Made by a program: the position numbers and the translations under genes. 64,000 nt of DNA, from contig NZ_CP106855.1 in NCBI RefSeq assembly GCF_002209355.2, positions 2,232,001 to 2,296,000 on the forward strand, in the 5' to 3' direction. Below are positions 1 through 9,492 of the stretch, in pieces. This stretch comes from Bdellovibrio sp. SKB1291214 (GTDB taxonomy: Bacteria > Bdellovibrionota > Bdellovibrionia > Bdellovibrionales > Bdellovibrionaceae). Position 1 is the first letter of the stretch. Every line of letters starts with the position of its first letter. The notes beneath the pieces were generated by a model. The model saw only the letters and a list, made by a program, of their open reading frames with translations. It did no database searches and had not been told where the DNA came from.

Positions 1-160
1 GTGTTCCCCCGAAAAAATACGATCTTCTCTTCAGGATTTATCGGATTTTACTAGAATTTGGAGAGTGGACCAAAGGTGAGATTGAAGGGAAATGTGAATG
101 ACTTCCACAAACTCTGACTCCACAGGGACATGTTTATCCTGTCGAAGTATGGACTTTTGT

Positions 161-943
161 TTACGAGTCTTCGGTCTTGCGCATGGCTACAAACTCTTTA
201 ACTGCTAAGAGCGAAAACACTCCGTATCCGATGGCTAGCCAAATCACGAAACTTTGGGTCGTTTCGTCGTCCAGGGAAACTTTCTTTTGCTCGACCGTAG
301 CGGCAGCTTCCGCTGAGTTTCGTTCCAAAATTTCTTCCGGTGGGAGGGGATCCAAAGGGCTTTGGTCCTGCGGAATATCGCTTTGAGCTTCAGAGAACGA
401 TTCAGCTGGAGCTTGGGCTAGCTCTACTTTTTTAAGTCGCTGTCTATTTCGTTCGCCTTGGTAACTGACCTTTTCCTCCACGCCAGTTAGTTTTAAAAGT
501 CGGGCACGGTCATTCACTTGCAAAGCCGCAGCTTCATCTGCAGCAGAAGTCATCTGAACTTCACCCTCTTCCAGATGAATGGTGTTTAGATTGTTTCTGC
601 GAGTGATACGAACTAAAGAATCTTTGGTGATGTACAGGTTCGTCGCCTGCATTAAATAGACGTGAACCTTACCGTTGCTACCAGTAAAAACGTTGTCATT
701 ATCATGAATGAGGTCATTTATCTTGCCAGGAAGCCACAACAGCTCTCCGGCTAATCGCACGCGAACGTCTCCCTCCAAGAAAACGATTCTGCCGATAACG
801 GGATATTTTTTATTTTCGTTCCCGTCGGCTTTTTGTTTAATTGGACTTGTATGAGTCGCAAGATAATAGGCAATATAAAGGATCAGACATCCTGAAAAGA
901 CACCATACAATTTAAGGATAAGTTCTGAGCGTTTATTGGTCAC
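161..943 (-). CDS. FecR-domain membrane protein
   Basis: A 260-residue protein of unknown precise role. Residues about 8-29 form an N-terminal membrane segment. They are followed at about 50-150 by a FecR-type region opening with IGRIVFLEGDVRVR and continuing through a glycine-containing beta-rich stretch (VFTGSNGKVHVYL, ITKDSLVRI). A charged linker rich in Q, E and A leads to a second hydrophobic segment at about 231-250 and a short charged tail. FecR domains are often periplasmic sensor or ligand-binding modules; here there is no adjacent sigma factor or FecA-type receptor, so a role in iron signalling should not be assumed. The start is GTG at 943 with no clear Shine-Dalgarno. It diverges, 49 bp away, from the HAMP/SpoIIE phosphatase, so a shared regulatory region or pathway is possible. 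Confidence 0.7.
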   Translation of the reverse strand: MTNKRSELILKLYGVFSGCLILYIAYYLATHTSPIKQKADGNENKKYPVIGRIVFLEGDVRVRLAGELLWLPGKINDLIHDNDNVFTGSNGKVHVYLMQATNLYITKDSLVRITRRNNLNTIHLEEGEVQMTSAADEAAALQVNDRARLLKLTGVEEKVSYQGERNRQRLKKVELAQAPAESFSEAQSDIPQDQSPLDPLPPEEILERNSAEAAATVEQKKVSLDDETTQSFVIWLAIGYGVFSLLAVKEFVAMRKTEDS

Positions 944-992
944 AGGTCAGATGATATTGCCTAACCCATAATTTGTTGAGAAAATAATTTCG

Positions 993-2717
993 ATGAGCTT
1001 TAGAATTAAACTTTTATTGGGGATGGTTTTGTTACCAACAATCTGCTTGTTGGTATTTCTTAGTCTTTCTGTCGTCACCTTTGTCGATGATAAAAAAGCC
1101 TTTGTTTACGAGTGGAATCAGCTTCAATCCCGTTATATTGCCAGCCAAATCGATCTGAACATCACGCGCATGAAAAATGATCCTCAAGAGGCATTGTTTG
1201 TCGCGCATGTGGATTCTTCCTTTAACAATGTCTTGGATGTGGCAGGTCGAGTTGAAAAAAGCCAAGCGACTCGTATTATAAAAACATACGCGGCAGCTAT
1301 GTGTTCGGGACTTCGAAGTATCACTTGGATCGAGATCGAAGGCCGCATGGTCTATACTTATTGCCACAAGGTCAAAAATAACTACGAGCTTTTCGCCTTC
1401 GATCGCAGTCGTTTGGAAGTTTATTTCGCGGAACGCGGTATCAGTGAGAATATTCTGGTCGGGTATGATGGTTATGTGATCGCTGGACCTCCCGGATTTC
1501 CAATTGGTCGCGAGCTGAAATCGATTGTCGGTGACGGCGTTAATGAGATCTTTGATAATAACTTTGAAAAAGGTCGTATCGAAATCAAAGACAAGAGGGA
1601 TAAGGAAACTTATCTGCTTAATTTCTATCGAATTCCCAATGAGTCATTGTTGATTGTTTCCTTAACGGCGCGTTCAGCACCTGAACGGGCTGCCTATTTC
1701 TTTGTATATAGAGGGATCATATTTGCCGGCGCATTAATGATTATCACGATCATGGCAGCCCTCTTTGCATCGGGTGCTTTGATTCGCTCGGTTGTCCGTT
1801 TAAGAAATGCCATGCAAAACTTTGGTGCAGGTCAAATGGATGTGCATCTTGAAACGGGCTCGAAAGATGAAGTGGGTCAGTTGGCGGGACTTTTCAATGA
1901 TATGGTGACTCATATCAAGCAATTGATGAGCGTCCATGAAGAAAAAGCCCGTATCGATGCGGAAATGAATTTGGCTTCAGATCTGCAGCGAAAGTTTTTC
2001 CCATTAGATATTTACTCCAACAGTCGTTATCAGTTTGCAGGTTTTTATGAGCCCGCCAGCCAATGTGGTGGGGATTGGTGGACTTATGTTGAAACCGAGG
2101 ACCAATTCGTCGTTGTCATTTGTGATGTGACGGGACATGGATTGCAGTCGGCATTGATCACCTCGGCCGCATGTGCGGTTGTCGCAAGTTTCAAAGATGA
2201 TTTACAGAGTCCAAGCAAACTGATGGAAGCCATGAATCGCGCGGTGTTTGAAACGTCTCGCGGAGCTTTGAATATGACGTGTTTGATCGCGGCATTTAAT
2301 AAGCGCGATAACAGGATGACTTATTGTAATGCCAGCCACGAACCAACATACTTCTGTACGCCTCGAGACGGAATGAAGCGCACCGATATTAATGTTTTTG
2401 AGTCGGTCAATGGACCTCGTTTGGGAGAGTCTTTGGATGCAACATTCACAGAGACTTCGATTTCCTTCGACGAGGGCAGTGTCTTCTTATTTTATTCCGA
2501 TGGGCTTAAAGACATTGTGAATAGTGAAAACAAAGCTTTCGAGGAACGTCGTATCTTGAAAGTGCTGCAAAAAGTTACGGATGGGTCCGTTGCTGCAGAT
2601 GCGATCTTGAATATGGCTAAGAAAGATACAAACGAGTGGCGTGGGCAGTCAGGCCTGATTGATGACTTGTCGTACTTTATCGTAAAACACAATCCTCAGA
2701 GCCCGACCACACATTAG
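993..2717 (+). CDS. Membrane HAMP-SpoIIE (RsbU-type) serine phosphatase
   Basis: A 574-residue signalling phosphatase. A membrane helix at about 7-27, an extracytoplasmic sensor region at about 30-230 and a second helix at about 236-262 are followed by a HAMP linker (about 262-315). The C-terminal PP2C/SpoIIE catalytic domain carries CDVTGHGLQSALIT, FYSDGLKD and a terminal DDLSYFIV, which supply the expected metal-binding aspartates. Proteins of this architecture dephosphorylate anti-sigma-factor antagonists in partner-switching cascades; the substrate here is unknown because no STAS or HATPase partner gene is nearby. The gene diverges from the FecR-domain gene and its last 4 bp overlap tail-to-tail with the VWA gene. 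The upstream ribosome site is weak. Confidence 0.88.
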   Translation: MSFRIKLLLGMVLLPTICLLVFLSLSVVTFVDDKKAFVYEWNQLQSRYIASQIDLNITRMKNDPQEALFVAHVDSSFNNVLDVAGRVEKSQATRIIKTYAAAMCSGLRSITWIEIEGRMVYTYCHKVKNNYELFAFDRSRLEVYFAERGISENILVGYDGYVIAGPPGFPIGRELKSIVGDGVNEIFDNNFEKGRIEIKDKRDKETYLLNFYRIPNESLLIVSLTARSAPERAAYFFVYRGIIFAGALMIITIMAALFASGALIRSVVRLRNAMQNFGAGQMDVHLETGSKDEVGQLAGLFNDMVTHIKQLMSVHEEKARIDAEMNLASDLQRKFFPLDIYSNSRYQFAGFYEPASQCGGDWWTYVETEDQFVVVICDVTGHGLQSALITSAACAVVASFKDDLQSPSKLMEAMNRAVFETSRGALNMTCLIAAFNKRDNRMTYCNASHEPTYFCTPRDGMKRTDINVFESVNGPRLGESLDATFTETSISFDEGSVFLFYSDGLKDIVNSENKAFEERRILKVLQKVTDGSVAADAILNMAKKDTNEWRGQSGLIDDLSYFIVKHNPQSPTTH

Positions 2718-4087
2718 TTCTTAGTAGGTGGTTCGGGACTTAGCCAATTGGCTTCAGAATCTTTCAACATTGGAATATGCCTAAATTGACCTGCCGGAAG
2801 GAAATGTCTTTCTTCTTGCAGGTCTTTGTTTTGAATCACCATCACTTGGGGACCCGCGGTTTGCGGCGCATCCACCCATTTAAGTTCATCGCCAAAAAGC
2901 TCTGTGATATTGATTTTATTTCTGGTTCCATTGGCGATCACTACCGATCGGGGCTTCATACGTTTTGCTAACCACGGCGGAGAAATAACCTCAATATTCC
3001 ATTTTCCAAATGGAATATTTGGCGGAGCAACTGTCTTATTATCTAGTCGGGCCAGGGTTTCAATGGGCTTAATATCTCCATGAATTTCTTTGGTCGAATT
3101 TTCAGGGGTCCATTTTAGTGTGAGTGCCATTTCGTTCATGTCGACGGCGCCCACCGCGTTTTTCATAAGCTGTGCCCAAGGGATTTTCGTTAAAGTTCCT
3201 TGGGCCAATTTGAAAGTTATTTCCGTTCCATTGTTGGCGTCTTCAAAACGGATTTTGTATTCGCCAGGCGGGACTGAAATCGTGAAAGGGCCTTCCCAAG
3301 TTTGACTGTGCTTTTCACCTGAAATTGAAAAGCGAGCATCTTCGGGTGCTCCCGTTATTTCTAAGTGGGCAGGAGGTGCTGGGGGTTTTAAATCTTTATT
3401 GTTACTGGAACGAGAGCCGCCGGCTTTATTTTGCCCCTTCATTTTAAAGATTTTAATTCCCGTATTTCCGGTGCGCATGGAATCTTTGATTTCTGTTTCG
3501 ATGTCTTTGTTCAGGGACTGAGAAGCCTTCAACTGATTTAAAAGGTCCTCTTTAGAGTCAATATCTGCAAAAGTGATCTTGAAGTTTTTAAGCTCAAGGT
3601 CTTTAAAGCACTGCATCTGGCTTTTGTCCTCTTTAAGGTCCAAGCCCACCATAAATATTTCGTAGGGTTTTTCAGTTTTAATTTTTGAGTCGACCTGTTT
3701 TAAAAACTCACATGGATTTTCACCACAAGTATCAGCACCGTCCGTAATTACTACGGCGCGAGTGCCGGGATATTTTTGCAGGCGACTGACTAAGGCTCTA
3801 AATCCATGGGTCAGTGGCGTTTTACCGAAAGCTCCGGGTTTCATGTCGAGGATTTGTTTTTGCAATGTCGCATTTTTACCGTTCATCATGCGAACATCTT
3901 TACATTCTTTTTCTGGCTTCGTACCAAACACGATGGCTTCAGAACTTGCTTGAGGTGGAACTGAAGACAGCAAGGCATGCACTTGCTTTTGCACGATTTG
4001 AATCTTGGGGGTTTTGTCCAAGGGCTGTTCCATGGAACCAGAGTAGTCGAGCATCAGAATTAATGAGAGAGCTGCTTGAGAAACCAT
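2714..4087 (-). CDS. VWA-domain protein with C-terminal beta/PEGA-like region
   Basis: A 457-residue protein beginning almost directly with a von Willebrand factor A fold. The first strand LSLILMLDYSGSM contains the MIDAS DxSxS motif at residues about 14-18, with ITDGADTCG as the later metal-site strand at about 115-123. The VWA domain (about 1-195) is followed by a lysine-rich linker and a beta-rich region (about 240-440) that includes a PEGA-like stretch (SVPPGEYKIRF). There is no signal peptide despite the outer-membrane-type neighbour. The start codon overlaps the stop of the upstream gene by one base (TAATG on the minus strand), implying translational coupling. VWA domains bind protein partners through metal; the partner is unknown, though the coupled upstream protein is an obvious candidate. 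Confidence 0.75.
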   Translation of the reverse strand: MVSQAALSLILMLDYSGSMEQPLDKTPKIQIVQKQVHALLSSVPPQASSEAIVFGTKPEKECKDVRMMNGKNATLQKQILDMKPGAFGKTPLTHGFRALVSRLQKYPGTRAVVITDGADTCGENPCEFLKQVDSKIKTEKPYEIFMVGLDLKEDKSQMQCFKDLELKNFKITFADIDSKEDLLNQLKASQSLNKDIETEIKDSMRTGNTGIKIFKMKGQNKAGGSRSSNNKDLKPPAPPAHLEITGAPEDARFSISGEKHSQTWEGPFTISVPPGEYKIRFEDANNGTEITFKLAQGTLTKIPWAQLMKNAVGAVDMNEMALTLKWTPENSTKEIHGDIKPIETLARLDNKTVAPPNIPFGKWNIEVISPPWLAKRMKPRSVVIANGTRNKINITELFGDELKWVDAPQTAGPQVMVIQNKDLQEERHFLPAGQFRHIPMLKDSEANWLSPEPPTKN

Positions 4088-5175
4088 TAGTAAAGATCCT
4101 CACCAAAACGAATAGAAAAGAAGGCCCCAATATCAGTACGATTTAAAGAGCTCTCTCCTGATAAAAGAATATTGGATGCAAGAGCTGCTTGCTGCTGATC
4201 CAAAAGGAATAAACCACCACCACAAAAACCAAAGGTGATATCGTACAGACTGATGTCTTGTGTGCACTTTTGAACTTTAAGACGGTACCAATTCAAAGTG
4301 AACGGATCTTGTCGAAACTGTTGTTTTTCAGAGATCTTGGACATGATAGCTGTATCCAAATTAATGATCCAGTGATCCCATTTTGCTGAAATTCCCAACA
4401 GGTAAGACTGACGATCAAAGGAAAAATGTTGCAGGGAATTGGAAGAGGTTTCCCACGTTTCATTATCATAAATCAGACGCGGGCCGATCTTGTAGGTGGG
4501 AAAAGTTAGCCATGCTTGATAACCCAAGGACTGTTGAGAGCTTGAAACTGATAAGCTAACGTCTTGAGATTTATATCCAGGTGACGTGGCATAAGAAAGA
4601 AACAACTCGTGCTGAATCCAATAGGAACGCAATCGCGTGGGCTTTCCTTTCATCAGCTGAGCCTGGACGAAAGGCATGTATTGGATGCCTTCGGACGACA
4701 GGTCTTTTTGCAGTTGAGTATTTCCGGTCCAGGAGCTTTGAGTAAAGGTGGACCCACCCGAAAGAGCATAACCCCAATTGAAATTATAAACAGCGTAAGA
4801 AGGCGGCTTTACTTCATAGGGTGCACTATCTTTTTTTGACGCCAAGGCTTTTTGATTGATGAATGGCAGAACCGGGTTTCGGGAAATCAAAAGGGGATAG
4901 AGAGGATCGGTTTGAGCGACGACTTTCAAATGTTCATAGTCGGCATCTTTTTTTTCGAGGGGCGGGTTCCAAGATTTGTCCTCGCGGACAGAGACGAATT
5001 CACAGTAGGGATTGCAGACATACAAAATCCCTTTCCAGCCTTTTCCCAGGCGCTGATCAATGTCTTCATTTGAGAATTTCTTAGTCTCACCTTGGCTAGA
5101 AGCAGGCGCTGGCGTCTGGCCCAAAGCAGATAAACTCGTCAGCGAAACCAAAAGAAAAATTCGAAACCATATCAT
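4087..5175 (-). CDS. Secreted/outer-membrane protein of unknown function
   Basis: A 362-residue protein with a clear signal peptide (residues about 1-19, ending LTSLSALGQ). After a short N-terminal region with two nearby cysteines (YVCNPYCEFV), the rest is rich in aromatic residues with alternating polar/hydrophobic stretches (SYWIQHELFLSYATS, HWIINLDTAIM, IGAFFSIRFGEDLY). This suggests a beta-barrel ending in an aromatic-rich strand with terminal Tyr. No family is recognised. It is the first gene of a two-gene unit with the VWA protein (1-bp overlap) and diverges from the large lipoprotein at 5298. An outer-membrane location is inferred, not shown. Confidence 0.55.
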   Translation of the reverse strand: MIWFRIFLLVSLTSLSALGQTPAPASSQGETKKFSNEDIDQRLGKGWKGILYVCNPYCEFVSVREDKSWNPPLEKKDADYEHLKVVAQTDPLYPLLISRNPVLPFINQKALASKKDSAPYEVKPPSYAVYNFNWGYALSGGSTFTQSSWTGNTQLQKDLSSEGIQYMPFVQAQLMKGKPTRLRSYWIQHELFLSYATSPGYKSQDVSLSVSSSQQSLGYQAWLTFPTYKIGPRLIYDNETWETSSNSLQHFSFDRQSYLLGISAKWDHWIINLDTAIMSKISEKQQFRQDPFTLNWYRLKVQKCTQDISLYDITFGFCGGGLFLLDQQQAALASNILLSGESSLNRTDIGAFFSIRFGEDLY

Positions 5176-5297
5176 GTTGAAACTATAAATTCCTCTAAGC
5201 GCATTGGGTAGGCCAGTAAGTGAAAGTTACCTCATGAGGTCAGCTGGATTTCAGGTTTTCTTTAAAGAAGCTCGTGATTGGTACCGAGAAGATTGAT

Positions 5298-8200
5298 ATG
5301 CGCGCGTATTTCTTAGCATTTGTATCAATGTGTCTCATTTTGGGATGCTCAAAAAGTGAACTCAGCAGCATGGGTTCGCAGAATGCATTGTCTGCATCCG
5401 AGTACTATGTCTCGGGAGCTGCCAACACGCGGGTTTTCTATCTCGCTTCGAATGATGTCTATGGCCTGGGAACTTTCGTAACCGAACTAGCTGCAGAAAA
5501 TGGCAATCTGGTGATTCCAGTGACGCTGACCAAAGGTGACTACGGCATCAGAGTTGACGCAGCCAAACCACAACACATGGATTTGATTGTTAAAGTCTAT
5601 CGCGAGAATCATCCGTCGGGAGATTTCATTTTCGAAGCGCCTTTGCTGGGCCCTCACGTATCTGTGACGAATGTGACGACGGCACTTTACTGGATGTTAA
5701 AATGGGGTTACTCGAATCCCAACCTGTTGATATCTCAAAACCGTTTTGATTCAATAGTGAATAGCGTCGAGTTGATTTGCCAAGACTGTCGCAAAAAATC
5801 AACGAGCGAAGTTTTGAATTTGATGATGGCGCATCCAGAGCTTGTTGGTAATATCACTCAAGCACTTAATACCGATAATCCATCTCTGAATCTTCAATTC
5901 CATTGGAACCCAGATTCAATTTACTACGCGTGGAGCAGTCCTAACTTGACTACGACCGGGGCGGGAGTGAAGTCATCCAAACAATTGGAAACTATTTCGG
6001 CCAACGTTATTGCGGTGGATCCCCGTGATTCTAAGACACGGATTCAGCCAGCGTCATGGTTGATGACCCGTGCGAATGGTTCCACAGTCACTGTTTCCGG
6101 TTCTCCAATGATTTATACCTTTACAAACGAAGATCAGACCGCTTCAGATTTTCAGCCGACCTTTACGGAGAGTTCCGATTTCAGTTCGCACATCAGTATT
6201 CATTTTGAAGTCGCAAGGGCAAACCGCGCACCAGAATGTTTAGAGCCAATTAACTTGACCATGAAGGCAAACCGCCTGAATGCGGCTGACTTAACGGCGT
6301 ATTGTAAAGACCCAGATAATCCAAGTGCTACACCGAACCTAGGTGTGACTTATGCCTTGGTCAGCGGTCCCGCAGGGCTTATTGTCAGCAGCGGGGGGAT
6401 TCTTCGCTGGTCGCCTAAGAACGCCTTAGCTGGTCAAACCTATGATTACGAAGTGTTAGTGACGACAGCTACCTCTGCAAATCATGTTGCTAAAGGAAAA
6501 GTTACCGTCAATGCTGTGCAAATTCCTTCGTTTGTAGCCGCACCAACGGGAACTTTCTCAGAGGGTGTAACTACTTCAACTGCCATCCCGGTTGTCAATC
6601 CGGAAGGTGATCCACTGTTGCTGGTTGTTTCAAGCGTCGGCTCTATAAAAACAGGCAGCCCTGGTGGAGCCGGGGTCCTGAATCTTTATACTACGGATGA
6701 AACCAACCCTCTGGCACCGGTATTTAATTGGGAGTTTATGCCAAGTTATCTGCAGACCATTGTAGTCGATGGGACCGCTTCATTTAAGTATTCCCTTCGA
6801 TATAATACGAATGCGGATCCTAACTTAGACGGTTCGATTGAGCTTGCGACGATCAATGGTTCGTTCACAGTTATCAATACAGACGATCCACCTAAATGGG
6901 TTTCTGGCGGTGACGGAGCGGCGTTGACCGAGGGATCGAACTTTAGCGTCATCATGGGTAAAGCTGTGGATCCAAATCCGAATCCAACAGCAATGACATA
7001 TGCTCTGGTGTCAGCAAACGGAAAATGTGATTGGAGCCAAACCGCGACTCTTTCATTAGATGGAGTCACCGGGGAAGTTATTATGTCAGGTTATCCTGAC
7101 TTTACCTCCCTAGAGGAGTGTCAGTTCCAGGTAGTGGCCACCGATTCAAACAACTTGTCTTCACGTTCTGACGTGATCAGATATGACGTTGCGGATACTA
7201 ATAGACCGATACAGGAAATCATCCCTGAGACTGTCACAGAGGTCGTGGGAACAGAAAATCAAATTGTCAATCTCATGATTGATCAAATGTTCACGGATCC
7301 TGATATTACGATTGAGGATGAAAGGGAAAGAATCACTTGGGAATGCTATGTCAATACGACCGGTATTGCATCCCCCTTTGTAGATTTGTGTGCAAGCCAA
7401 AATATTAAATTTAATTTAGCTTCAACCGTGTTGGCTGGATCGTGGACTCCTGTTTACGGAAATGCGGGTACGTACTTTATCATGCTTCGCGGAACTGATG
7501 CTGGTGGCAACTCTGCGACTCACAAATTTAAGTTAACAGTTGCTGCTGCTCCGGCTCCGATGTTGTTAAGTACTCTGCAGAATGATGTGCCGACCGATAT
7601 GATTACCGTAGCAGAAGGCTCTGTGGGCACGTTTGTCTTAAGAGCGACACCTCTGACGACAGCCGATGTGAATCAATACACTTACAATGTGTCTGCACCT
7701 CGATGTTATCCTAAGTCAGGCATAGGAAGTTGCCGAGTGGCGATGGTGACGTCTCCTTCATCCCTTGAAGGACATGGTCCTCAGGATTTCTTATTTACGG
7801 TGACTCCTAACTACACGGATGCAGATGCGACTTATCCGACTGCAATCAGAGAATACGTAATTACCTATACCATTAGCCGTGTCCCTGGAACTTCGGATAA
7901 TGAGACTGCTTCCGAGATTGCCTCTGACACGTTTACTCTGGATACAGACGTCGCGATGTCTTTGACTGTCACCAATACGAACCGCGCACCGACAGCTATT
8001 GGCTTGTCTGCAGGAACATATGGTTGTACGGGAAGTACAGCTAACTCCTTAACCTCAGCTTTCACGATCTGTATCAACCTTGCACAAAACTCCAAGTCAG
8101 GGAATACATGGCAGAAAACTTATACTAATACTTTGAGTTATGTGGACCCTGACTCAACCAATGATTCTTATTCGTTCACTCTTCCGTCCTCGGGAGCTCC

Positions 8201-8429
8201 GGGAACTATTTCTAGTGCTAATATTTGGACGATAAAATTGCCGGCATGTCTAAACGCGGGCACCTCGACTATCACCCGGACCTATGATCTGGTTCTATCG
8301 GATGGTCGAGGAGGATCGGTTACTCGGCAGGTCATAGTAAAACCTGCCTTTTTCATTCAACCTAAACGGAAAAACTATTTCAACGTAAAGTTGAAAATAT
8401 TCTGGTCAAAAGAGTTGTACTCATCATAA
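5298..8429 (+). CDS. Very large Ig/cadherin-like surface lipoprotein
   Basis: A 1043-residue lipoprotein from the ATG at 5298, which has GAGAAG upstream; an in-frame GTG at 5274 would prepend eight residues before the signal. The signal peptide MRAYFLAFVSMCLILG is followed by a lipobox cysteine (LILGC). The body contains repeated beta-sandwich modules resembling putative-Ig or cadherin-like domains, with recurrent phrases such as YALVSGPAGL, GILRWSPKNALAGQTYDYEV, DPNPNPTAMTYALVS, QVVATDSNNLSSRSD and repeated N-R-A/P module boundaries (ANRAPECL, TNRPIQ, TNRAPTA). Such proteins usually act as adhesins or structural surface proteins. The last 20 or so residues are lysine- and aromatic-rich, unlike the rest, and run antisense into the 3' end of prpB (55-bp tail overlap), suggesting a displaced stop codon. 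Confidence 0.75.
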   Translation: MRAYFLAFVSMCLILGCSKSELSSMGSQNALSASEYYVSGAANTRVFYLASNDVYGLGTFVTELAAENGNLVIPVTLTKGDYGIRVDAAKPQHMDLIVKVYRENHPSGDFIFEAPLLGPHVSVTNVTTALYWMLKWGYSNPNLLISQNRFDSIVNSVELICQDCRKKSTSEVLNLMMAHPELVGNITQALNTDNPSLNLQFHWNPDSIYYAWSSPNLTTTGAGVKSSKQLETISANVIAVDPRDSKTRIQPASWLMTRANGSTVTVSGSPMIYTFTNEDQTASDFQPTFTESSDFSSHISIHFEVARANRAPECLEPINLTMKANRLNAADLTAYCKDPDNPSATPNLGVTYALVSGPAGLIVSSGGILRWSPKNALAGQTYDYEVLVTTATSANHVAKGKVTVNAVQIPSFVAAPTGTFSEGVTTSTAIPVVNPEGDPLLLVVSSVGSIKTGSPGGAGVLNLYTTDETNPLAPVFNWEFMPSYLQTIVVDGTASFKYSLRYNTNADPNLDGSIELATINGSFTVINTDDPPKWVSGGDGAALTEGSNFSVIMGKAVDPNPNPTAMTYALVSANGKCDWSQTATLSLDGVTGEVIMSGYPDFTSLEECQFQVVATDSNNLSSRSDVIRYDVADTNRPIQEIIPETVTEVVGTENQIVNLMIDQMFTDPDITIEDERERITWECYVNTTGIASPFVDLCASQNIKFNLASTVLAGSWTPVYGNAGTYFIMLRGTDAGGNSATHKFKLTVAAAPAPMLLSTLQNDVPTDMITVAEGSVGTFVLRATPLTTADVNQYTYNVSAPRCYPKSGIGSCRVAMVTSPSSLEGHGPQDFLFTVTPNYTDADATYPTAIREYVITYTISRVPGTSDNETASEIASDTFTLDTDVAMSLTVTNTNRAPTAIGLSAGTYGCTGSTANSLTSAFTICINLAQNSKSGNTWQKTYTNTLSYVDPDSTNDSYSFTLPSSGAPGTISSANIWTIKLPACLNAGTSTITRTYDLVLSDGRGGSVTRQVIVKPAFFIQPKRKNYFNVKLKIFWSKELYSS

Positions 8430-9274
8430 CGAGTCAACGCATAAAGGTCCTTACGAGTCTGCATTTTTTCAAGCAAGCCCTCCTGAGTACCCTTAGCTTT
8501 AATTTCAGCCAGGCCCGCAACCGTCGCACCCATCGCCAGACGGAACGTCGTCACAGGATAGATCACGATATTGTAACCAAGATTAGAAAGTTCAGTGTAA
8601 GTGAATAAGCGACCTTTACCGAATTCAGTCATGTTCGCCAAAAGCGGAACAGAAACAGCTTTACGGAATTTTTCAAACTCCGCCTCATTCTCCAAAGCTT
8701 CAGTAAAGATACAGTCAGCACCCGCATCGATATAAGCCTTAGCACGATCAATCGCCGCATCCAAACCTTCAGAAGCACGAGCATCAGTGCGCGCGATCAA
8801 CAAAAAGTTCTCATCAAGTTTTTTACCACGAGCCGCCGCCGCTACTTTACGAGCCGCTTCGTCACGAGTAACCAGAGATTTACCATCAAGGTGGCCACAA
8901 CGCTTAGGATTGACTTGGTCTTCAATGTGACAACCAGCAAGACCCATCTCGATCATCTCTTGAACAGTGCGAGTCGCACTCATCGGCTCACCAAAACCAG
9001 TATCGATATCGATGATCGTCGGCAAAGAAGTCGTACGAGCAATTTGACGACCACGAAGAGCAACCTCAGTCAGTGAAGTCAAACCGATGTCAGGGTATCC
9101 AAGGTCATTAGACAAAACAGACCCAGAAATATAAACCCCATCAAACCCAGCCTTCTCAATAGCCATTGAAGCCAACGGAGACCAAGACCCCGGCATCTGC
9201 AAAAGCTTACCAGTCTTCAAAGCATCGCGAAAATTCTTACGCTTCTGCGCCGGTGTAATTTCAGGAAACAACAT
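8375..9274 (-). CDS. prpB: Methylisocitrate lyase
   Basis: A 299-residue member of the isocitrate lyase/PEP mutase superfamily of normal length. It cleaves 2-methylisocitrate to pyruvate and succinate in the methylcitrate cycle. The catalytic loop KRCGH is at residues 124-128 (Cys126), preceded by the metal-binding strand IDIDTGFGE (about 88-96) and followed by ARTDA (about 162-166). The start at 9274 is supported by GGAGG eight bases upstream. It lies downstream of prpD on the same strand but is separated by 364 bp holding a long palindrome, so the two may not share a simple transcript. Its 3' end overlaps the stop region of the convergent lipoprotein gene. Confidence 0.93.
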   Translation of the reverse strand: MLFPEITPAQKRKNFRDALKTGKLLQMPGSWSPLASMAIEKAGFDGVYISGSVLSNDLGYPDIGLTSLTEVALRGRQIARTTSLPTIIDIDTGFGEPMSATRTVQEMIEMGLAGCHIEDQVNPKRCGHLDGKSLVTRDEAARKVAAAARGKKLDENFLLIARTDARASEGLDAAIDRAKAYIDAGADCIFTEALENEAEFEKFRKAVSVPLLANMTEFGKGRLFTYTELSNLGYNIVIYPVTTFRLAMGATVAGLAEIKAKGTQEGLLEKMQTRKDLYALTRYDEYNSFDQNIFNFTLK

Positions 9275-9492
9275 ACAAGAACCTCCAAAAAAACCTCAGG
9301 CCATCTCTACGAAAATCCGAAGTGAGCCAGGGCCACGGAATTAAAAAATAAAATCAAAATCTACGATTCAAGGCTTATGAAATTTGAAAAGAAGGCCTCT
9401 GAACCAGATCAATACTTAACTTACCACTTCCAAAAGAAAAAATGTCTCAGCATAAAATCTTTCAAAAGGATCTACGAAACTCAACAAAAAGG

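Noticed and set aside
1-160. Possible gene fragment at the left edge
   Set aside because: No open frame with coding character or a ribosome site was seen on either strand; probably the downstream flank of the FecR-domain gene.
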